This document shows, in pieces, positions 15,613 to 23,842 of a stretch of 64,000 nucleotides of DNA. Every line of letters begins with the position of its first letter. Within the stretch, counting starts at the first letter, position 1. The stretch lies in NCBI RefSeq assembly GCF_001280205.1, contig NZ_CP012573.1, positions 2,976,001 to 3,040,000 on the forward strand, written 5' to 3'. The translations under genes were made by a program, and so were the position numbers. This DNA comes from Clavibacter capsici (GTDB lineage Bacteria; Actinomycetota; Actinomycetes; Actinomycetales; Microbacteriaceae). The notes beneath the pieces were generated by a model. That model had not been told where the DNA came from, made no database searches, and worked only from the letters and a program-made list of their open reading frames with translations.

Positions 15613-16788
15613 CTACGGCTTCAGCACCACCTTGATGCAGCCGTCCTCCTTCTTCTGGAAGATCTCGTACATGTGCGCGGCCTCGCTGAGCGGCACGGTG
15701 TGCGTGACGAGGTCCATGACGCCGAGCGGGTCGGACGGGTCCTCGACGAGGGGCAGCAGGTCCTCGATCCAGTACTGCACGTTGCACTGGCCCATGCGGA
15801 TCGCGATCTGCTTGTCGAAGAGCGACTTCATGGGCAGCGGGTCGGCCTCGCCGCCGTAGACGCCGGAGATGGAGACGGTGCCGCCGCGGCGTACCGCGTC
15901 GAACGCCGTGTGCAGGGCCGCGAGGCGGTCGACGCTCGCGACGTCCATGACCTTCTTCGCGATGCCGTCGGGCAGCAGGCCCGCGGCCTTCTGCGCGAAG
16001 GAGGCGGCGGGGCTGCCGTGCGCCTCCATGCCGACGGCCTCGACCATGGCGTCGGGCCCGCGGCCGTCGACCATCTCGCGCAGCTTGTCGGCCACGTCGT
16101 CGGTGAGGTCGAGGGTCTCGATGCCGTGGCGCTCGGCCATCGCGCGGCGCTCGGGGACGGGATCCACCGCGATGACGCGGTAGCCCAGGTGCTTGCCGAT
16201 GCGGGCCGCGAACTGGCCGACGGGGCCGAGGCCCATGACGCCGAGCGTGCCGCCCTCGGGCACGTTCGCGTACTGCACGCCCTGCCAGGCGGTGGGGAGG
16301 ATGTCGCTGAGGAAGAGGTAGCGCTCGTCCGGCAGCTCGCCGTTCACGACGATCGCGTTCGCGTCGGCGAGCGGCATGCGGAGGCGCTCGGCCTGGCCGC
16401 CGGGGATGGATCCGTACATCTCGCTGAAGCCGTAGAGCGCGGCGCCGCTGCCCTGCGACTTCACCTGCGTGGTCTCGCACTGCGTGAACAGCCCGCGGTC
16501 GCACATGAAGCAGTCGTGGCAGGCGATGACGAACGGGACGACGACGCGGTCGCCGACCTTGAGCTTCGTGACGGCGCTGCCGACCTGCTCGACGACGCCC
16601 ATGTTCTCGTGCCCGAGGACGTCGTCCTTGTCGAGGAACGGGCCGAAGACCTCGTAGAGGTGGAGGTCGGATCCGCAGATGGCGGTCGACGTGATGCGGA
16701 TGACGGCGTCGGTGTCCTGCTCGATGCGGGGATCCTCGACGTCCTTGACCTCCACGTCGTGGATGCCCTGCCAGGTGAGTGCCTTCAT
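15613..16788 (-). CDS. zinc-dependent alcohol/formaldehyde dehydrogenase
   Basis: A 391-aa medium-chain dehydrogenase. Catalytic zinc ligands are visible at C38 (ICGSDLH) and H60-E61 (GHE), and the structural zinc cluster at C90, C93, C96 and C104. The NAD loop is GLGPVGQFAARIG. The length and the 'CGSDLHLY..F' start fit the glutathione-independent formaldehyde-dehydrogenase-like subgroup. GAAGGAGC just before the ATG fixes the start; the open frame beyond it is not coding. Physiological substrate not determined. Confidence 0.92.
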   Translation of the reverse strand: MKALTWQGIHDVEVKDVEDPRIEQDTDAVIRITSTAICGSDLHLYEVFGPFLDKDDVLGHENMGVVEQVGSAVTKLKVGDRVVVPFVIACHDCFMCDRGLFTQCETTQVKSQGSGAALYGFSEMYGSIPGGQAERLRMPLADANAIVVNGELPDERYLFLSDILPTAWQGVQYANVPEGGTLGVMGLGPVGQFAARIGKHLGYRVIAVDPVPERRAMAERHGIETLDLTDDVADKLREMVDGRGPDAMVEAVGMEAHGSPAASFAQKAAGLLPDGIAKKVMDVASVDRLAALHTAFDAVRRGGTVSISGVYGGEADPLPMKSLFDKQIAIRMGQCNVQYWIEDLLPLVEDPSDPLGVMDLVTHTVPLSEAAHMYEIFQKKEDGCIKVVLKP

Positions 16789-17142
16789 GGTGCTCCTTCG
16801 TGCTCGGGGCGCCGGGCCCTCGTGGGGCAGGCGCTCCTCCACACAACGCCCTCCGACGCTGTCCGCCAAGCGAAGGTCAGGCGGCGCCCAGGGAGCGGGG
16901 GCGGCCGGGCGCGGCGGGGGAGCGGTCTCCCAGACGATCCGCCCCGGGTGCCGGTCGTCCACGACACGACCGATCCGGGGCGGATCTGGAGGGCCGGTGA
17001 TGCGGTCCGGACTGCATAGGAGGACTCTCGACAACCCTCAAGCGCCCGAGCCCGCGACGGCCTCGTGCCTGCAGTGTGCTCCCCGGGCGGGGAAATGGAC
17101 AGGGGGTGTCGCTCCGCTCCCGGCGGATCCACGGCGTGGAGG
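16789..17142. other. 354-base gap with a long inverted repeat
   Basis: No gene is supported on either strand. The main structure is the nested inverted repeat at 16936-16986. It could carry control elements for the dehydrogenase on the minus strand. Confidence 0.5.
16936..16986. repeat. nested inverted repeat (hairpin)
   Basis: GATCCGCCCCGG (16936-16947) pairs perfectly with CCGGGGCGGATC (16975-16986). Inside, CGGTCGT pairs with ACGACCG around the loop CCACGAC, giving a long two-part stem. It sits about 150 bases upstream of the alcohol dehydrogenase. Confidence 0.7.
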
Positions 17143-17469
17143 TCAGACGTCCCAGCCGTGGGCGCGCTGCACGACGCGCAGCGCCTCGGCGGCCTCGTGC
17201 TCGCCGAAGGGCAGGCGGTCCCAGTGGATGCCGTCGGCGGAGATCCAGCCGAGCTCGGCGAGCGCCTCGGCGAGGTCCTCGATGTAGAGCGCGACGGCGT
17301 CGTCGGAGCCCTGGATGGCGTCACCCGTGATGGACCAGCCGAAGTAGCCGGCCACGAAGCGGGCCTGCTCGGTGGCGCTGCGGCCGGGACCCTGGCGCCG
17401 GGCGGGGAGCGATTCGCTCGCGGACGACTGGACGAGGTCGCCCACGTCGTCGGCGCCGGTGTCGTGCAT
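17143..17469 (-). CDS. hypothetical protein
   Basis: A 108-aa soluble protein. The ATG is chosen because GAAGGGA precedes it. The C-terminal half (ARFVAGYFGWSITGDAIQG, then ALYIEDLAEALAELGW, then HEAAEALRVVQRAHGWDV) looks like a small helical domain rich in Trp and acidic residues. I recognise no family. It is followed by a lone gene in the same direction but is not close to it. Confidence 0.6.
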   Translation of the reverse strand: MHDTGADDVGDLVQSSASESLPARRQGPGRSATEQARFVAGYFGWSITGDAIQGSDDAVALYIEDLAEALAELGWISADGIHWDRLPFGEHEAAEALRVVQRAHGWDV

Positions 17470-17614
17470 GGCGTCCCTTCCCCGGGCGACGCGCGCGCGT
17501 GACCCGGGGACCACGATGCCAGCACCGGCGTCCCCGCCCCAATGGAGGAGGAGGGGTTGACCCGGGTGGCCGCGAGGGCCTAAGGGGTCGGGTGGTGCGG
17601 GGAGGCGCCGGGGA

Positions 17615-17938
17615 TCAGCGCGCGTCGTCGCGCGCGTCGTCCTCGGGGGGTTCGCGCATGATGAGGAGGCCCCCGGGGCTGTTGGCCGTGATCATGAGCG
17701 CGTCCACCCACTTGCGGTTGATGGGCGGCACCCGGCTGCCGTGGTACTTGAACACCAGCGGGAGCGAGTTGTGCATCCAGATGGTGGTGCGTCCGTCGCC
17801 GACCTCGACGTCGTCGCGCCAGGAGAAGTAGAACGCCTCACCGCGTCGCAGCTTCGCGCCGATGACGAGCTGCAGGTGCGCCAGCAGGCGGTCGTCGAAC
17901 TCCGCCGTCAGCGTCGAGTCGTACTTGAACGTGCCCAT
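17615..17938 (-). CDS. small conserved hypothetical protein (DUF7882-like)
   Basis: A 107-aa protein starting MGTFKYDSTLTAEFDDRLLAH. Predicted strands and helices (LQLVIGAKLRRGEAFYFSW, TIWMHNSLPLVFKYHG, INRKWVDALMITANSPGG) match a small family common in Microbacteriaceae, which is sometimes labelled ATP-dependent DNA ligase without good reason (from memory). It lacks any ligase motif (no KxDG). Role unknown. Confidence 0.7.
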   Translation of the reverse strand: MGTFKYDSTLTAEFDDRLLAHLQLVIGAKLRRGEAFYFSWRDDVEVGDGRTTIWMHNSLPLVFKYHGSRVPPINRKWVDALMITANSPGGLLIMREPPEDDARDDAR

Positions 17939-18237
17939 GATCGATGTGTCCCCCTCGTGGCCTCTCGCGCCCCGCGCTGACGGTGGAGGGGCAGGAGTGC
18001 GGCGCTGAGCTTCGGCCGTGCCCATCCACTATGCCAGCGTTGCCGCCGAGAATCGGCGTGCGCGGGAGTCGCGTGCGCTTGTGGTAGAGGAACGGGCTGG
18101 GGAGGGGACGGTCCGACGCGCCCGAGGTCACATGGGGAGGTCTGTCAAGGGGGTAGGCGGTGCCCCGGCACCCGGCGAACGCTCGACGGAGTCGCGGACG
18201 GTCCGGCCCGCGACGCCGAAGACGACGAGAGGCCCCC

Positions 18238-19122
18238 ATGTTCTTCCACAAGCAGGAGCTGCAGCACAGCGCCACCCCCGACAAGCCCGACCCCATCTAC
18301 GCCCGCCACCTCCAGGAGGTGCTCGGCGGCCAGTACGGCGAGATCTCCGTCGCCATGCAGTACGGCTTCCAGTCCTGGAACTCGAAGCTCCCCGGCAAGT
18401 ACCGCGACATGCTCTACGGCATCGGCGCGGAGGAGTTCGGCCATGTCGAGATGCTCGCGATCATGATCGCCAAGCTGCTCGAGACCGCCCCCGTCGAGGC
18501 GACCGAGGACGCGATGAAGGACCCGACCCTCGCGGCGGTCATCGGCGGCGGCGACATCCAGCACGCCATCGTCGCGGGCGCCGGCGCCCGCCCGGTGGAC
18601 GCCAACGGGAACCCGTGGCAGGGATCCTTCATCACCGCGAGCGGCAACCTGCTCGCCGACTTCCATGCCAACGCGAACGCCGAGATGCAGGGCCGTCTCC
18701 AGGTGGCGCGGCTCTACCACATGACCGACGACCACGGCGTGAAGGACCTCCTGTCCTTCCTGCTCGCGCGCGACACCATGCACCAGAACCAGTGGGTCGC
18801 CGCCATCGCCGAGCTGCAGGCCGAGGGCACCGAGAACCTGCCCGTGCCGAGCGACTTCCCGATCGAGCTCGAGGACCGGGACGTCTCGTACCAGTACCTC
18901 AACTTCTCCGACGGACCCGCCGCGGCCGAGGGCACGTGGGCGTCCGGCCCGACGCCCGACGGCAAGGGCACCTTCACGTACCACGACGGCCCCACCTCCG
19001 CGGTGCCGATGCCGGCCCCGCCCCTCGGGAACCCGCTCCTCCACGGCACCATCCCGCCGAAGGACCCGGGCATCCTGAAGAAGGCGGCGTCCGCCGTGAA
19101 GGACGCCGTCACCCCCGAGTGA
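18238..19122 (+). CDS. manganese catalase
   Basis: A 294-aa non-haem catalase that breaks down hydrogen peroxide at a di-manganese centre. All five metal ligands known from the Lactobacillus enzyme are in place: E35 (GQYGEIS), E66 and H69 (AEEFGHVE), E149 (NAEMQG) and H182 (TMHQNQW). The C-terminal 100 residues, Pro/Gly-rich, wrap the subunit in this family. GAGAGG lies just before the chosen ATG; a longer open frame upstream is Arg-rich and not coding. Single gene. Confidence 0.95.
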   Translation: MFFHKQELQHSATPDKPDPIYARHLQEVLGGQYGEISVAMQYGFQSWNSKLPGKYRDMLYGIGAEEFGHVEMLAIMIAKLLETAPVEATEDAMKDPTLAAVIGGGDIQHAIVAGAGARPVDANGNPWQGSFITASGNLLADFHANANAEMQGRLQVARLYHMTDDHGVKDLLSFLLARDTMHQNQWVAAIAELQAEGTENLPVPSDFPIELEDRDVSYQYLNFSDGPAAAEGTWASGPTPDGKGTFTYHDGPTSAVPMPAPPLGNPLLHGTIPPKDPGILKKAASAVKDAVTPE

Positions 19123-19213
19123 CCCGCGTCGCATGATCCGGCGGCCGGCCCCTGACGGGGTCGGCCGCCGGTCCGCGTCCGCACCGACCGGACCCACCCC
19201 GCGAGAGGACCGC

Positions 19214-19993
19214 ATGATCCGCACCGGCACCCCACCCCACCCCGCGTCCCCCGTGCTCACGCGCGACGTCGCCCCGGGCGTCCACCTCCTGGCGCACGCC
19301 TACGTGAACCTGCACCTCGTCGAGGGCGACGACGGGATCACGCTCGTCGACACCGCGTTCCCGGCCACCTGGCCGCACCTGCTGCGCGCCCTCCGTGCCA
19401 TCGGCCGCACCCCCGACGACGTGCGCGCGATCGTGCTGACGCACGGGCACTGGGACCACGTCGGATCCGCCGCCCGTGCCGCGCGCGAGCTCGGCGTGCC
19501 GGTGCACGTGCACCCGGGCGACGCGCACCTCGCGCGCCACCCCTACTCGTACCGCCGCGAGCGCACGCCCTTCGTCTACCCGCTCCGCTACGGCCGGGCG
19601 ATCCCCGTGGTCGCCGCCATGGCCGCCGCCGGCGCGCTCCGCGTCGAGGGCGTCGGCGCCGTGACCGACCTCGTCGCCGGGCCGCTCGACGTGCCGGGGC
19701 GCCCCGTCGTGATCCCCACGCCCGGCCACACCGACGGCCACGTCGCGCTCCACCTGCCCGACCGCGACGCGCTCATCACGGGCGACGCGCTCGTGACGCT
19801 CGACCCGTACACGGGACGCACCGGCTGCCGCATCGTCGCGGGCGCCGCCACCGCGGACAGCGGACGGGCGCTCCGGTCGCTCGCCGCCCTCGAGGAGACG
19901 GACGCGCGCATCGTCCTGCCGGGGCACGGCGCGCCCTGGACGAACGGGATCCGGGCCGCCGTCGCCGCCGCCCGCGCGGTGGGCCCGTCATGA
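19214..19993 (+). CDS. MBL-fold metallo-hydrolase
   Basis: A 259-aa metallo-beta-lactamase-fold enzyme. The metal site THGHWDHVG (H77, H79, D81, H82) and the later ligands in PTPGHTDGHVAL, ITGDAL and LPGHG are complete, so it should be an active hydrolase, glyoxalase II-like in layout. GAGAGGAC precedes the ATG. The stop overlaps the start of the phosphatase by four bases (ATGA), so translation is coupled. The substrate is unknown. Confidence 0.88.
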   Translation: MIRTGTPPHPASPVLTRDVAPGVHLLAHAYVNLHLVEGDDGITLVDTAFPATWPHLLRALRAIGRTPDDVRAIVLTHGHWDHVGSAARAARELGVPVHVHPGDAHLARHPYSYRRERTPFVYPLRYGRAIPVVAAMAAAGALRVEGVGAVTDLVAGPLDVPGRPVVIPTPGHTDGHVALHLPDRDALITGDALVTLDPYTGRTGCRIVAGAATADSGRALRSLAALEETDARIVLPGHGAPWTNGIRAAVAAARAVGPS

Positions 19994-20727
19994 CCGGCCT
20001 CACCGAGCTGTGGCTCGTCCGGCACGGCGAGAGCACCGCGAACGTCGCCGCGAGCCGGGCCGACCGCGAGGGAGCGGAGGTCATCGACATCGACCACCGG
20101 GACGCGGACGTGCCGCTGTCCGCGACCGGCGAGGCGCAGGCCCGCGCGCTCGGCCGCTGGCTCGCGAGCCGCTCCGACGTGCCCACGACCGTGTTCTCGT
20201 CGCACTACCTGCGTGCCCGGAGCACGGCGGCGCTCGCCCTCGAGGAGGCGGGCATCGACGTCGCGGTCCGGCAGGACGAGCGCCTGCGCGACCGCGAGCT
20301 CGGGATCCTCGACCTCCTCACCTCCCGCGGCGTCGACGCCCGCCACCCCGACGAGGCCGCGCGCCGCCGCTTCCTCGGCAAGCTCTCCTACCGGCCGCCG
20401 GGCGGGGAGTCGTGGGCCGACGTGACGCTGCGGATCCGGTCGTTCCTGCAGGACCCCGAGGTCGAGGCCGCGGACGGCCGCGCCCTCGTCACGACCCACG
20501 ACGCCGTCGTGATGCTCTTCCTCCACGTGGGCCTCGGCCTCACCGAGGCGGAGCTCCTCGACTTCCAGTCGACGCACACCGTGGCGAACGCGTCCGTCAC
20601 GATCCTCGAGCGGTCCGCCCCGCGCGGCCCGTGGACCCTCCGGACCTTCTCGGCCACGGAGCACCTCGACGGGCAGGGCGCGCCCGTCACCGAGCACGGA
20701 GGAGAACCCGATGAGCGACGACGATGA
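19990..20727 (+). CDS. histidine phosphatase family protein (phosphoglycerate-mutase-like)
   Basis: A 245-aa branch-2-like histidine phosphatase. The catalytic RHGES is at residues 11-15, the second arginine region is SSHYLRARSTA, an acid/base Glu is in RDRELGIL, and the second His is in VTTHDAVV. It removes phosphate from a small molecule or protein; the substrate is not readable. The ATG overlaps the MBL gene by four bases and the 3' end overlaps nnrD by 17, so these three form one coupled operon. Confidence 0.87.
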   Translation: MTGLTELWLVRHGESTANVAASRADREGAEVIDIDHRDADVPLSATGEAQARALGRWLASRSDVPTTVFSSHYLRARSTAALALEEAGIDVAVRQDERLRDRELGILDLLTSRGVDARHPDEAARRRFLGKLSYRPPGGESWADVTLRIRSFLQDPEVEAADGRALVTTHDAVVMLFLHVGLGLTEAELLDFQSTHTVANASVTILERSAPRGPWTLRTFSATEHLDGQGAPVTEHGGEPDERRR

Positions 20728-21604
20728 CGCCGTGTCGGACGGCCCCGCGGAGGTCGTGACCCCGGCCGGCCTGCGGGACTGGGCGCTGCCCGCGGCGACC
20801 GGATCCAAGTACGGCCGCGGCCAGGTCGTGGTCGTCGGCGGCGCCCTCCGCTCCCCCGGCGCGGCCATGATCTCCGGCCTCGCGGCGCTGCGGGTCGGCG
20901 CCGGCCGGCTCACGCTCGCGGTGGGTGCGTCCGTGGCGTCCACGGTGGCCGTCGCCGTGCCCGAGTCCGGCGTCGTGCCGCTGCCCGAGACCGCGGACGG
21001 GCACGTGCGCGGCGACGGGATCCGCGACGCCGCGGACGACATCGCCTCCGCCGACGCCGTGCTCGTCGGCCCGGGCCTCGACGACGCCGACGAGGCCGAG
21101 CGCATGGTGGCGCTCCTGCCGACGATCGTGGGCGACGACGCCGTCGTGGTGCTCGACGCCTTCGCCCTCGGGGTCCTGCCGTCGTGCCGGGAGGCGGCGG
21201 CGCGCCTGGCCGGGCGGCTCGTGCTCACGCCCAACTCCTCGGAGGCCGCGCGGCTGCTCGACCGCGAGGCGGGCGACGACGCCGTGGCCGACGCCCGCGA
21301 GATCGCCCGCGGGTACGCGGCCGTCGTCTCGATGAGCGGTGTGGTCGCCGCCCCCGACGGACGCGCCTGGACGATCGGCGCGGGCGGCAGCGGACTCGGG
21401 ACCTCCGGATCCGGCGACGTGCTCGGCGGGGCGATCACCGGCCTCTGCGCCCGGGGCGCGGATCCGGCGCAGGCGGCGGTGTGGGCGACCCACGCGCATG
21501 CGGCCGCGGGCGACCGGCTCGCCGTGCAGGTCGGGCCGCTCGGCTACCTCGCGAGCGAGCTGCTCCTCGAGCTGCCGCGCGTGCTCGTCGAGCTCGAGGC
21601 GTGA
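20711..21604 (+). CDS. nnrD: ADP-dependent NAD(P)H-hydrate dehydratase
   Basis: A 297-aa YjeF C-terminal-domain enzyme that repairs damaged (hydrated) NADH and NADPH using ADP. Typical motifs are GRGQVVVVGGALRSPGA (residues about 37-53), the phosphate/metal site NSSEAARLL, and GTSGSGDVLGGAITG with the catalytic Asp. The epimerase (NnrE) domain is not fused here, unlike many bacterial homologues, so nnrE must be elsewhere. It is the last gene of the coupled operon. Confidence 0.92.
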   Translation: MSDDDDAVSDGPAEVVTPAGLRDWALPAATGSKYGRGQVVVVGGALRSPGAAMISGLAALRVGAGRLTLAVGASVASTVAVAVPESGVVPLPETADGHVRGDGIRDAADDIASADAVLVGPGLDDADEAERMVALLPTIVGDDAVVVLDAFALGVLPSCREAAARLAGRLVLTPNSSEAARLLDREAGDDAVADAREIARGYAAVVSMSGVVAAPDGRAWTIGAGGSGLGTSGSGDVLGGAITGLCARGADPAQAAVWATHAHAAAGDRLAVQVGPLGYLASELLLELPRVLVELEA

Positions 21605-21684
21605 GCCGGTCCCTCCCCAGGGCCCGGCGCTCGGGCATCCGCTGGGGATCCCGGTCGGGCCCGGTCGCCGCGTCCTGACGGTCG

Positions 21685-21690
21685 TAGGGT
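21685..21690 (+). promoter_or_regulatory. -10 element of the 67-aa gene (leaderless)
   Basis: TAGGGT, six bases before the ATG at 21697. Confidence 0.5.
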
Positions 21691-21696
21691 CGGACC

Positions 21697-21900
21697 ATGA
21701 CTGATTCCACGTACACCGCACAGCTGGTCGGCCCCGACGGCACGGAGGAGACCGAGGTCGAGTTCCTCAACGGCGAGCCCGTCAAGAGCTTCGTCCGCGC
21801 CACCTCGCTCAGCGAGGAGGAGGTCGTCTGGGAGATCGACCCCGACGCCGACGGCTACGTCTACCGTCCCGCGGGCATCCCGGGGGCCGACTACTCCTGA
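21697..21900 (+). CDS. small acidic hypothetical protein
   Basis: 67 aa, strongly acidic: TAQLVGPDGTEETEVEFL, then VVWEIDPDADGYVYRPAG. It is probably a small beta-rich domain without membrane segments. TAGGGT six bases upstream of the ATG supports the start as leaderless. No family recognised. Confidence 0.65.
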   Translation: MTDSTYTAQLVGPDGTEETEVEFLNGEPVKSFVRATSLSEEEVVWEIDPDADGYVYRPAGIPGADYS

Positions 21901-22037
21901 TCCGCGGCGCCGCGCACGCGAGCGGCCGGAGTGTCCACCCCCGACCATCCGCCCACGAAGGGGGAGGGGGCGCGTAGCGTCCGAGGCACACGCCGACAGG
22001 GATCCCCGTCCGGCGGAGACGCACGGAAGGAACCTTC

Positions 22038-22730
22038 ATGAGCACCCCGGACACCCCGCGCGACAGCGCGTCCGACGACGGTCGCGACCGCGTCGGTCGC
22101 GACGACCGGCGTCACGACGTGGATCACGACCGCACCGCCGTCGCCGCCGGCGACCACGACACGCTCCGCCAGGACGTGCTCGCCCGCGAGAAGGACCGCT
22201 TCGGCGGCATCAAGTTCGGCTCGGCCTTCTTCGGCTGGCTCACCGCGACCGGCACGGCCGTGATCCTCACCGCGCTCGTCGCGGCGACGGGCGCCGCCGT
22301 GGGCCTCGGCCAGAACGGCGGGGACACCGGCGAGGCGGCCGACGCCGCCGCCCGGAACGCCGACACCGTCGGCTGGGCCGGCGCGATCGCCCTCGCCGTC
22401 GTGATCCTCATCGCCTACTACTGCGGCGGCTACGTCGCCGGCCGCATGGCCCGCTTCGACGGCGCCAAGCAGGGCCTCGCCGTGTGGCTGTGGGCCGTGA
22501 TCATCGCGATCGTCGTGGCCGTGGTCACCGCGGTCGCCGGGTCGCAGCTCGACGTGCTCGGCAGCGTCAACGCGTTCCCGCGCATCCCGATCGGCGAGGG
22601 AGACCTCACGCTCGTCGGCATCGTCACCGCGGTCGCCGTCGCGCTCATCAGCCTCCTGGGCGCCGTGCTCGGCGGCCTCGCCGGCATGCGCTTCCACCGC
22701 AAGGTCGACCGCGTGGGCCTCGGCCGCTGA
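22038..22730 (+). CDS. hypothetical membrane protein with charged N-terminus
   Basis: A 230-aa protein. The first 60 residues are highly charged (Asp/Arg/His-rich), then four hydrophobic segments follow (FFGWLTATGTAVILTALVAAT; WAGAIALAVVILIAYYCGGYVAG; LWAVIIAIVVAVVTAVAG; IVTAVAVALISLLGAVLGGLAG). The GGYVAGRMARF loop is typical of small TIGR04086-like membrane proteins. GAAGGAA is ahead of the ATG. A strong terminator follows. Role unknown. Confidence 0.75.
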   Translation: MSTPDTPRDSASDDGRDRVGRDDRRHDVDHDRTAVAAGDHDTLRQDVLAREKDRFGGIKFGSAFFGWLTATGTAVILTALVAATGAAVGLGQNGGDTGEAADAAARNADTVGWAGAIALAVVILIAYYCGGYVAGRMARFDGAKQGLAVWLWAVIIAIVVAVVTAVAGSQLDVLGSVNAFPRIPIGEGDLTLVGIVTAVAVALISLLGAVLGGLAGMRFHRKVDRVGLGR

Positions 22731-22750
22731 CGCCGGCCTCCGCCTGCACG

Positions 22751-22789
22751 CCGACGCGGCCCGTCCTCCCCGAGGACGGGCCGCGTCGG
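22751..22789. terminator. strong bidirectional hairpin terminator
   Basis: CCGACGCGGCCCGTCCTC (22751-22768) pairs perfectly with GAGGACGGGCCGCGTCGG (22772-22789) around a 3-base loop: 18 bp of stem between convergent genes. Confidence 0.88.
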
Positions 22790-22792
22790 CGT

Positions 22793-23008
22793 TCATGCCG
22801 AGAGGAAGGCGACGCAGCAGAGGATGCTGATCGCGATCCAGCCGAGCGAGGCGAGCGTCCATGGGAGGACGGGCCGGGCGAAGAGCTTCGCCCGCCCCCA
22901 GCCGTGCTCGCGGACACCCTTCCACGCGCCGACGCACTGCAGCGCCATCCCCACGAAGAGCGCCCCGAGGGCCACGTACAGGAGAGCGCTGGTCGTGTCG
23001 ACGGACAT
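22793..23008 (-). CDS. small hypothetical membrane protein
   Basis: 71 aa with two membrane segments (SALLYVALGALFVGMALQCVG and VLPWTLASLGWIAISILCCVAF) and a basic loop between them. No ribosome site is seen before the ATG. It is divergent from deoC and ends at the shared terminator. No known family. Confidence 0.6.
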   Translation of the reverse strand: MSVDTTSALLYVALGALFVGMALQCVGAWKGVREHGWGRAKLFARPVLPWTLASLGWIAISILCCVAFLSA

Positions 23009-23119
23009 CACGTGTCGCACGCTGTACGCCCGGTGTCGCGACGACAGCCCCCCGCCCGGCCGGGCCGATCCGCGCCCCGGCCGTAGGATCGAGGTCCCGC
23101 ACGACGTGAGGAAACCCGC

Positions 23120-23842
23120 ATGAGCACCAGCCCGTCCACGCCCCCGGCCGACACCGCCGCGATCGCCCGCATCATCGACCACACGCTCCTCAAGCCCGAG
23201 GCCACGCGCGACGAGGTCGCCGCGCTCGTCGCCGAGGCCGTCGAGCTCGGCACCTACTCGGTGTGCGTGTCGCCGTCGATGCTGCCGCTGGAGCTGCCCG
23301 CGGGATCCGACCTCAAGGTCGCCGTGGTCTGCGGCTTCCCCAGCGGCAAGCACCACAGCGACATCAAGGCCGCCGAGGCCGCGCTCTCCATCCGCCAGGG
23401 CGCCGACGAGGTCGACATGGTCATCGACGTGGGCGCCGCCCGCGAGGGCCGCTTCGCCGACGTCGAGGCCGACATCCGCGCCGTGCGCGAGGCCGTGCCC
23501 GCGCCCGCCGTGCTCAAGGTGATCATCGAGTCGGCCGCCCTCGACGACGACCAGATCGTCGCCGTCTGCCAGGCGTCCGTCGCCGCCGGGGCCGACTTCG
23601 TGAAGACCTCCACGGGGTTCCACCCCACCGGCGGCGCGACCGTGCACGCGGTCGAGCTGATGAGCCGCACCGTCGACGGGAAGGCCGGCGTGAAGGCGTC
23701 CGGCGGGATCCGCACATACGAGACCGCCGTGCAGATGATCGAGGCCGGCGCCACGCGCCTCGGCGTCTCCGGCAGCGCGGTCGTGCTCGCGGGCCCGGTG
23801 CAGACACCCGAGAACGGCGCGCTCGGATCGAGCGGCTACTGA
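23120..23842 (+). CDS. deoC: deoxyribose-phosphate aldolase
   Basis: A 240-aa class I aldolase that splits 2-deoxyribose 5-phosphate to glyceraldehyde 3-phosphate and acetaldehyde in deoxynucleoside breakdown. The Schiff-base Lys lies in FVKTSTGF, the second active-site Lys in GVKASGGIR, and the acid pair in the [10 protein letters not shown] region. GTGAGG precedes the ATG. Its TGA shares a base with the ATG of the aminopeptidase (TGATG), so the two are translationally coupled. Confidence 0.96.
   Translation: MSTSPSTPPADTAAIARIIDHTLLKPEATRDEVAALVAEAVELGTYSVCVSPSMLPLELPAGSDLKVAVVCGFPSGKHHSDIKAAEAALSIRQGADEVDMVIDVGAAREGRFADVEADIRAVREAVPAPAVLKVIIESAALDDDQIVAVCQASVAAGADFVKTSTGFHPTGGATVHAVELMSRTVDGKAGVKASGGIRTYETAVQMIEAGATRLGVSGSAVVLAGPVQTPENGALGSSGY

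Noticed and set aside
17615-17938. ATP-dependent DNA ligase
   Set aside because: The family is sometimes so labelled, but the 107-aa protein has no KxDG or other ligase motif.
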